Assembly: GCF_014839805.1 (NCBI RefSeq)
Contig: NC_051132.1
Location: 4,340,001 to 4,404,000 of the forward strand
Reading direction: 5' to 3'
From: Manduca sexta
Taxonomy: Eukaryota; Arthropoda; Insecta; Lepidoptera; Sphingidae
DNA length: 64,000 bases
Below, one piece after another: positions 57,395 through 64,000 of the stretch. Made by a program: the position numbers and the translations under genes. Numbering within the stretch: the stretch's first letter is position 1; each line of letters opens with the position of its first letter. The notes below the pieces were generated by a model. The model had not been told where the DNA came from. It did no database searches and saw nothing but the letters and a program-made list of their open reading frames with translations.

Positions 57395-57575
57395 AACTAG
57401 ATATATTTTTCGCGGTTATCTGTATTTTAAAATTTCTCGACGTTTCGAAAACTTTGCAGTCTTAATGGTCACGGGACTGACTCGGTTTTGATCTTCATGA
57501 CCCCCCCCCCCCCCGCCATAAAATCCGAAAACTAGTTTTATTTCGATGTCTAACATTCGCGTAAACATAAAAAAA
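57395..57575. mobile_element. diverged dispersed repeat with poly-C tract
   Basis: Contains TTTCTCGACGTTTCGAAAAC, GGTCACGGGACTGACTCGG, a 14-base C run (57501-57514) and an end (57525-57566) that matches, inverted, the left end of the element at 4962-5165. Phrases like CTCGACGTTTCG are common in lepidopteran repeats. No frame. Confidence 0.55.
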
Positions 57576-57761
57576 AAATATATAAAATACGTTCCCATTG
57601 TACTATATAAATGTATAAGTAATGTCTCGTCAATGTGTATTCTTAGATATTGCGATCATTTCATGATATATTTGAACCACAAGGACAAAATATACCCATT
57701 GATATGTTTTTACTATAATTGCCGAGCAACCGAATAAATGCATCACTTAATTGTAGGTCAT

Positions 57762-57811
57762 GCCAGTCCTATCGCATGGTATACCGTAGTATACCATGCG
57801 ATAGGACTGGC
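57762..57811. repeat. perfect 23-bp foldback with CGTA loop
   Basis: Arms 57762-57784 and 57789-57811 are exact reverse complements; the 4-nt loop is CGTA. Confidence 0.93.
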
Positions 57812-57876
57812 TTCTATTTATGGGTTAAAGACTTCTATTTATGGGTTAAAGACGTATCTTTAACCCATAAATAGAA
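57812..57876. repeat. 21-bp direct repeat followed by a 20-bp foldback with CGTA loop
   Basis: A 21-mer occurs twice head to tail (57812-57832 and 57833-57853). The second copy forms a perfect 20-bp inverted repeat with 57857-57876, again around a CGTA loop (57853-57856). It directly abuts the foldback at 57762-57811. Confidence 0.93.
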
Positions 57877-57899
57877 ATGGGTTGATTCCCTATAAAATA

Positions 57900-60110
57900 G
57901 GTAGCCTAGAAAGTTCCTAAATCGTTGCGATACATATATGGGCTGCTTAAATAAATTTTTATTAATAATGACCGTGAAATAAGAAAACAAAGAAAAAAAA
58001 GTGAGCTGTCAATTGTGGCGCGTGCTCTGATTAATTACAACGACATTTTAATTATAAACACAGTGACGGCTTTCTTACGAACACTATTAGCGGTAATTAG
58101 CTATCTATTGTTCATATTGTTAAAAGACCGCTATTTACATAGCAAGGCAAATTTAACTTTATAGACATAAAAGTATAGCCTATGGTAATTTAATTTTTTA
58201 TTATGTAGCGCGAAAGAAAGTAATCGTGCATAGGTATCTCTATAAATCCAAAAGGTAAAGTAAAAAAAAAAAAAACATTTTTTTATCGTCGTATAAGGTT
58301 ACTTTTCTCTAAACAGTTAAAGATACAAAAACTACCTACATGCAAATAATCGTATTCAATGTTTAAAGTACTCATGTCAATGACCATTTACCATAATTAC
58401 ATAGAACAAAATAACGTCTGTGCCTTTCATTACAATTCTAAAAACAAATGTAACATAATAACTACCTATGGCTGTACGCCTTAATTATTTTGAATTTCGT
58501 ATTGCCACAATCGAAATCAACAAATGTTTTAAATTCACCGTTTTAAAATGATCTCTGTTGCATTACATTAAAAGGTGATTTCGGTTCAAAGTGTTACGCC
58601 TTGGGGAGGTTTCTAATTGGTCGCATTATACAAAGCATAACACCCTACCATCACGCGCATTGACCTCAAAATTATAGTTTTCGTACAAAGACATCGTAAG
58701 CTGTTTATTTTTTTTAATTTAATTTTTGAATGAAGTCCTTGCGAAATCAATAACGGCCAGTATTAATTAAATTACTAAAGGTAAATTAGCAGCTTTTGCC
58801 TCTGGTATTATGGTTTGATATGAAAGGAGTTTTTCTGAATTGTCTATGGTTTGCTTAATTAGAGCATTTTTAAAATTTCTGTTCAACATAGTTTCGCAGG
58901 GCAAATGTTTTTGCGGTTTTAAAAATTATTTTAATTGCCACTCTTATTTCTTTTATAAAGAAACGCCACATACGTATATTTTTAAGATACGATAACCCAT
59001 GTGTTGTAATTTTATAAACATAAATATAAGTTGTTTACAGCAATTATTTTATTGTTTACGGTTCATCACCGCTTGTGTAAGAATAGTTACCGTAGTTAAA
59101 TATTAACAACCACGAATTAATATTTAAAATGTGACCGAAACCTTCGTGCGTGTTAGCTTTAAAACCATTTTCATTTGACCTTTCATTGATAAAGACTTTA
59201 AAGATATCGCGGTTCAATATAAATAAGTAGTAGAGTTACAGAATGTGAAAAGACCAATTTTATTTGACCTGCGCTTCCTTATTAATAGTTCTGAAAGTGG
59301 GATCATTACAAATTGGTATGAACGATTAGTGGGCGACCAATTAACGTATAACAAACTTTAGTCCGTAACAAATTCTCGTACAGTTTTAACAATTTGAGTT
59401 TGAAAAGTCGATGTAATTTGACAACAGTGTTGTTAAGCTTAGCGTACAACGGACTGACTGATCGACAAACACGTGGATTAGGATGATTTTCATGTATGAA
59501 TTTAAATATTGAAAACTCACCAGTTTTAAATTCTAAGCCTACCAACTCCTACCAATCGGGAGGACTAATCTAACATCTTTATATTTTTTCCACTAATTCA
59601 TAATTTATTCATCACGGCGACCCACGCATTAGGTCCAACTTCCAAGCTTGCGAGTTGATACTATGCATGTAAGTTTTTAATTAAAAACGAACCCGATACT
59701 AACGACTTAGCTAGAGGATTTAGTCGCCGGAGTGTGTTCTAACCATACCGCAATGGGTTCCGGCACGCGACGTCGACTTCAAACGCGTTCTGTTCAAACA
59801 AACACACAGAGAAACCGACTAGGGCCTCACCGAATTGATTTCACACAACACCATGAGAATATTGCGCGCTGCGTGGAATATTTTTGATTAGACATCCACC
59901 TATTAATCGAACCGTGACTTGTAGTTTTTGCGGTTGCTGATTTTCGTTTGGGCACTTAGAAATTAGCGGGATTTATTTTCTGTGTTTTTAGTTTCCGTTT
60001 ATTAGCTTCGTTTGGTGTAAATAAATAAGAAAAAAGTAACTTATTGCTTTTTAGTGAATTCTTACACAATTCCTTCTCGAAAACGTCATCAGGTACCTAA
60101 TAAAACAAAA
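57900..60110. other. gene desert, part 8, nothing recognised
   Basis: AT-rich sequence without repeats or frames that I can support. A somewhat GC-richer stretch lies at 59690-59900, function unknown. Confidence 0.5.
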
Positions 60111-60121
60111 CGTTCTAAACT

Positions 60122-60255
60122 TGATACACTAATAGTTTAAGTACTTTATTAAAATATAGGTAACTTTTTTAACAGGAAAAGTGCACAAAGGGACTTATTT
60201 CGGAAAATGACTTCCACGCAGGTAGAATTGGAATAGAGACTCATTTAAGTTGTTT
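60122..60255. repeat. dispersed repeat of unknown family, copy 2
   Basis: TGATACACTAATAGTTTAAG, TTAACAGGAAAAGTGCACAA and GAAAATGACTTCCACGCAGG match the copy at 40746-40876. It directly abuts the element that follows. Confidence 0.75.
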
Positions 60256-60575
60256 AAATTAGTGGTGGTAGGTGTCTCATATGTGAGAGTCCACCTGGAT
60301 ATTTACCACCGCAATGTCTATTTGGGCCGGCAAGCAGCAGTGTCTAGTCACTGTTGTGTTTCGGTTCGAAGGACGTTGTAGCCAGTGCAACTACTGGACA
60401 CAATGAGACTCAACATCTCATCATCATGTCTCAGGATGGTGCGCGCAGTGGAATCTACCAAACAATACTTTGTAATTCAAGATGTTGGATGATATTCCTA
60501 TTGTTTATAGGCGGTCATATCGCTTACTATCAGGCGAATGGTAAGCTTCGTAATTCAAGCAGCAATAAAACTAAA
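60256..60575 (+). mobile_element. lepidopteran SINE/non-LTR 3'-tail element
   Basis: Starts GTGGTGGTAGGTGTCTCATA and continues with GTGAGAGTCCACCTGG, GTTGTGTTTCGGTTCGAAGG and ACATCTCATCATCATG. It ends CGCTTACTATCAGGCGAATG, GTAAGCTTCG and an A-rich tail. I know this as a very common lepidopteran interspersed repeat. A short frame through it (60354-60584) is not a gene. Confidence 0.75.
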
Positions 60576-61639
60576 AAATCATAAAAGTACACGCTGAATG
60601 GAATTAAGAACTCCCTTTGTTAGTCGGTAAAAAGACAACATTTTAAATGAGGCAAATTACTCAGCTTAACCAATAAAAACTAGTAATGGAATCTTCAAGT
60701 TGCGTCTCACAAAATCTACTTATGTATCTGGCTATGACAACAATTATGATTTCACAATGTCTCAATACATATCTATTAACCAGGTTTTGCACAAGAAATA
60801 AGCCATTAGTTAAACCCTACGGGCCATTATAACATAAGGACATTTATCTTGGTTTAAACTTTTGATCTATGCGCACTAATCACTACGTTCCGAGGTCACT
60901 GGATGTCAAACGTTGATTACCCCTTCAATAATTATAGTAGGACGATTGATTGAGTTGTACATGACAAATGTATCTACATGTTGACTAGGTTTTGCTACTA
61001 GGCACTGCGCGGCAATAACACATCGTCACCTATTTAGGTCCATTATGGCATAGCGTAGATTTCTAGAGAATTCTCGCCAAGGATTCACTAATCCGTTAAG
61101 ATATTTCAATTATTTTAATATGATCACTAGTGTTAACGCAAAAGCGCAGTCTATGTAGAGTTTTATAATACAGTTTTAGGTAGGTTGCTGTATGTGAGAA
61201 GTCGTTGCGATGGCTAGTGACTTGTTCTCCTCGTCTTCTGTTTGTATCAAAACTGGGTTTCTAGATATCCTATCTACTAATAAATGTTCATGTTTGATGA
61301 TATACCTGAGGTACTTACTAGAATGTCATGTTTCTAAAATTTTAACTTGAAATAGTTTATACAGATTCTGTGTAGCCTACGTCGTCTGTTCTGTAAAGTA
61401 GTATGTAATCTGTAAGCCTGTTAAATCCTGGCTTGCAGAAAATTGTAGCAGTAGTAATTACTAGGTGTGTCTCAGAATGACGAGTGCATATTAAATCCGT
61501 GCAGAGATAAGGGAGTTTTAGAGAGCGGTTAAATCTAAGCAGGGGTTAGTGTTGCTATTATTTTTTATATGTGTACAGCAAATTAAACTCACTGCACCTT
61601 ATGCCTAAATAATTAAGCCGGTCTCATTGAAACTGCTGT

Positions 61640-61715
61640 GCCAGCATGTTTACTGTTTATGGGGTTTTGTTTCGCTCACCATCAGGCAACCTTCTTGTTC
61701 GTCTCGCCAATCAGA
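61640..61715 (+). mobile_element. truncated 3' tail related to the element at 60256
   Basis: TGTTTACTGTTTATGGGGTT followed by CGCTCACCATCAGGCAACCT and TGTTCGTCTCGCC has the same type of 3' end. Confidence 0.5.
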
Positions 61716-63240
61716 GATTTTTAAAGCTAAGTTAGACTACAACACCGTATACTCTGCATCCTTCTAGGCAAAAAGGTTGCGGCTGACTTTTTAGAATGCG
61801 AAGGCGTAGCCGCACAACGGGCAGAAATTCTCGATTTGCAGGGGTCACTCCGAAAAGACTGTGGAGGAACCAAGAATATCCTGCGCTTCTGTTCTGAGTT
61901 AGGTGTTCTTGCTCTTTACTTAGTACGTGCGTCATGCACAATGGCCCGATCTTTTTACGGTCTAAGTGCGAGTAAAGGAGTTCACAATTAAAACGATTTG
62001 GTAACAGCATATTTGTTTATGGATTTGTACCCAATATGCAGTTCATAATAAACTTCAAACTATTTATATATGAACTATGAAACTATATGTATAGGAGAAG
62101 GGATTTAATAAAAATGAGCATATAGAACACATAATCGTTTATTTACACTAAGTAATATTCACATTATTTCCCAAAGTACTCCACTGAGCTGACGTATAAA
62201 AGATTCTGAATGTAACTATATTAGGAACAAGAGTCCCCATAGTCAATATCACCATAGATTAACGCCATTATCAATTTCAAATTGTGTGTTAATACAAAAG
62301 TAATGTTTATATTTTATTCATTATAACCTGTCATATATTGCATAAAATGATTGTATTGAATTATTTATATTATATTCTCTTTATAAAATAGTAGTTGTTT
62401 GTTATTTTTTTTTTTAGTTTTTAAACAAATTATGACTTTATGAAAAGGTGATATTGACTCAGGTACAATAATAAATACTTTTTGTTAAAAAACAAGTTAA
62501 GAACTATTGATTGTAAAAATTATGTGTGCGATAACGCTGTCTTTAGGTACATGTTTCTGTTTATTTGTTGTTTAAAACATAAGTTATATCGTACTGTAAC
62601 AGTTTTAACTACACGTAGGTAGTAAAATGTCATAGTTTTCTAATAAATTTTAATTACGAGCCAACTGATAAGGTTATGTGTATAAAATTCATTATTTCTG
62701 CAGTAATAAAAGAACTTGCATTTACACATACGGTTTCACAAATATATTCATATAATATTAGAAATGGCTTGTTTCATCCACATTCTATTGCAATGCATGG
62801 ACATTCTCCACGAACTTATTTGTAATTAGTAATTATTTACTAATTAAAAATTAAGTTACGCTCTATACACTTCGAATTTCTAAACTTTGTTAAGATAAAC
62901 TACCTCGCTAATGATATTTTAAGAATGTTCCTCTATTCTAACTATACATACATTTATATGTACAAAATAACTTATTTGGATAAGATGACTGGCTGTAGAA
63001 ACCATAGTTGTATTGCACAAGAAAATGAAGGATCATAGATAATGATCTTATTACAGCTTTTATCGATTGTCTATGACCCAATTTTAAAGGTTAATTATAT
63101 TCTTATAAATAAGCAAAGAATTAATACCTAATATAGTAACAACTTACATCAGAAGTAAATAATTATGCTTTTAAAAAGTTATTACCGTTGTCTATAGTCC
63201 AGTCATCATACCCAACCCACAATAAATAATTTAGGAATAT
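61716..63240. other. flank of ladybird, possible repeat at 61740-61960
   Basis: 61740-61960 is GC-richer (GATTTGCAGGGGTCACTCCG, GACTGTGGAGGAACCAAGAA) and may be a dispersed repeat; its 92-codon frame has no motif. The rest is AT-rich without gene evidence. Confidence 0.4.
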
Positions 63241-63455
63241 CTCTATAAAATGTTAAGTACTTAAATAAAACCAACTATCACATTTATTTCGAACGAAGCT
63301 TCTTCATTAAAAGTTTTTGTACATTAACAAACTACGCTGTCAGATCTATAGGTTTTTATTATTTACATAATACGTAATTATTCTTGAATTACTATTATTA
63401 GTGAAGAAAACATCTAAAGTCACTATTAGAAAATTTAAGTTGCACAAAAAGTTCA

Positions 63456-63461
63456 TTTATT
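63456..63461 (-). terminator. candidate poly(A) signal of ladybird
   Basis: AATAAA on the minus strand, about 95 nt after the stop codon. Further copies at 63355-63360 and 63284-63289 could give longer 3' UTRs. Confidence 0.45.
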
Positions 63462-63554
63462 CGAGTCAATCGATATTTCAGTCCGTCAAATCGATACGAT
63501 TCAATAATCGAGCGCGCGTCGGTCGAACGCGCCGGCCGCACGCGACATCTCGTT

Positions 63555-63946
63555 TCATTTCGAAGCGTTCACCACAAGGTTCGTCGCCGCCTCCTCACTC
63601 GCTCCTATGCTCATGGCTTTCTTCTTTAGAATACCCAAATCTGTCACGTTTTCTAAGAAGCTCTTATGAGCCGATAGGACCTTTGCACTTTCCACATCTT
63701 TCTTCAACTCCTCCATATCTCGCTTTAGTTTTGCTCGTCTGTTTTGGAACCATGTGATTACTTGAGCATTGGATAAGCCCAAAGAGCTGGCTATTTCGTC
63801 CCTGTCCGCCGGCGACAAGTACTTCTGGTAAAGAAATCTTTTCTCCAGCTCAAAGATCTGGTGGTTCGTGAAAGCCGTTCTGGATTTTCTCTTCTTTTTC
63901 GGCTGTGGCCTCGAGTTGAAGAGGTTGAGGTGATTTGACTGACCAT
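63555..63946 (-). CDS. lb: ladybird (Lbx-family) homeobox gene, last coding exon
   Basis: NK-like homeodomain transcription factor; in Drosophila, ladybird early/late specify subsets of heart and muscle precursors and epidermal cells. The exon starts at acceptor GTTCCAG|AT (63946) with two bases completing a split codon and ends at TGA 63555-63557 (129 complete codons). It reads [20 protein letters not shown], then [20 protein letters not shown] and [20 protein letters not shown], i.e. a complete homeodomain with the Lbx-type T-W-F-Q-N-R-R third helix (Thr47, Gln50). [10 protein letters not shown] follows, shared by Lbx proteins. The tail of about 50 residues after it is not recognised. The N-terminal exons, with the eh1 repressor motif usual for the family, lie right of the window. 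Which paralogue (lbe or lbl) cannot be told. Confidence 0.93.
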
Positions 63947-64000
63947 CTGGAACAAGCGAACGATTTACTATTAGTCACGGTCATTACGCCGTTGAGAGAT

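Noticed and set aside
61732..62010. 92-codon minus-strand frame
   Set aside because: Lies in a probable dispersed repeat; no recognisable domain.
63401..63757. 118-codon plus-strand frame overlapping the ladybird exon
   Set aside because: Antisense shadow of the homeodomain exon and its 3' UTR.

Overview
This is a eukaryotic, AT-rich, intron-containing window that looks like a moth or butterfly (Lepidoptera). The evidence is the dispersed repeats: a tRNA-derived SINE with a lepidopteran-type body, Lep1-like Helitron ends (CTAGT), an RTE non-LTR retrotransposon with a TGATGATG tail, and a SINE/RTE-type 3' tail ending in a 'TATCAGGCGAATGGTAAGCTTCG' type end. The species cannot be read from the sequence.

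Left third (1-18 kb): the minus strand carries polybromo (BAP180/PBRM1), the PBAP-specific subunit of the SWI/SNF remodeller. I joined 24 coding exons by hand using AG/GT sites and phase. The joined frame is exactly 3,864 nt (1,288 codons) with no internal stop. It covers six bromodomains and two BAH domains and runs off the left edge before the expected HMG box. Its introns hold a run of consecutive stem-loops (742-952), Helitron and MITE remnants, SINEs, a perfect 21-bp foldback, and an approximately 136-bp minisatellite that lies downstream of a well-formed plus-strand promoter and splice donor.

18-24.4 kb: a divergent plus-strand gene in four coding exons encodes a 526-aa protein with eight C2H2/U1-like zinc fingers. 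Convergent to it is a single-exon minus-strand gene (341 aa, family not recognised) whose AATAAA overlaps its stop codon.

24.4-63.5 kb: about 39 kb with no supportable host gene. It holds an RTE fragment with an open reverse-transcriptase frame and a 9-bp target-site duplication, a complete non-autonomous Helitron, SINE remnants, perfect foldbacks with 4-nt loops, and scattered GC-rich islets. Three islets pair a consensus TCF/Pangolin HMG site (CCTTTGATG) with a GCCGCCR-type helper site.

63.5-64 kb: the last coding exon of a ladybird (Lbx-family) homeobox gene, minus strand, so the desert is its 3' flank. In Drosophila ladybird belongs to the 93DE NK homeobox cluster and is Wingless-responsive. 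I therefore infer that the desert is a cis-regulatory landscape for ladybird and/or its NK neighbours. All joins and motif calls were made by eye; no alignment or folding program was run.
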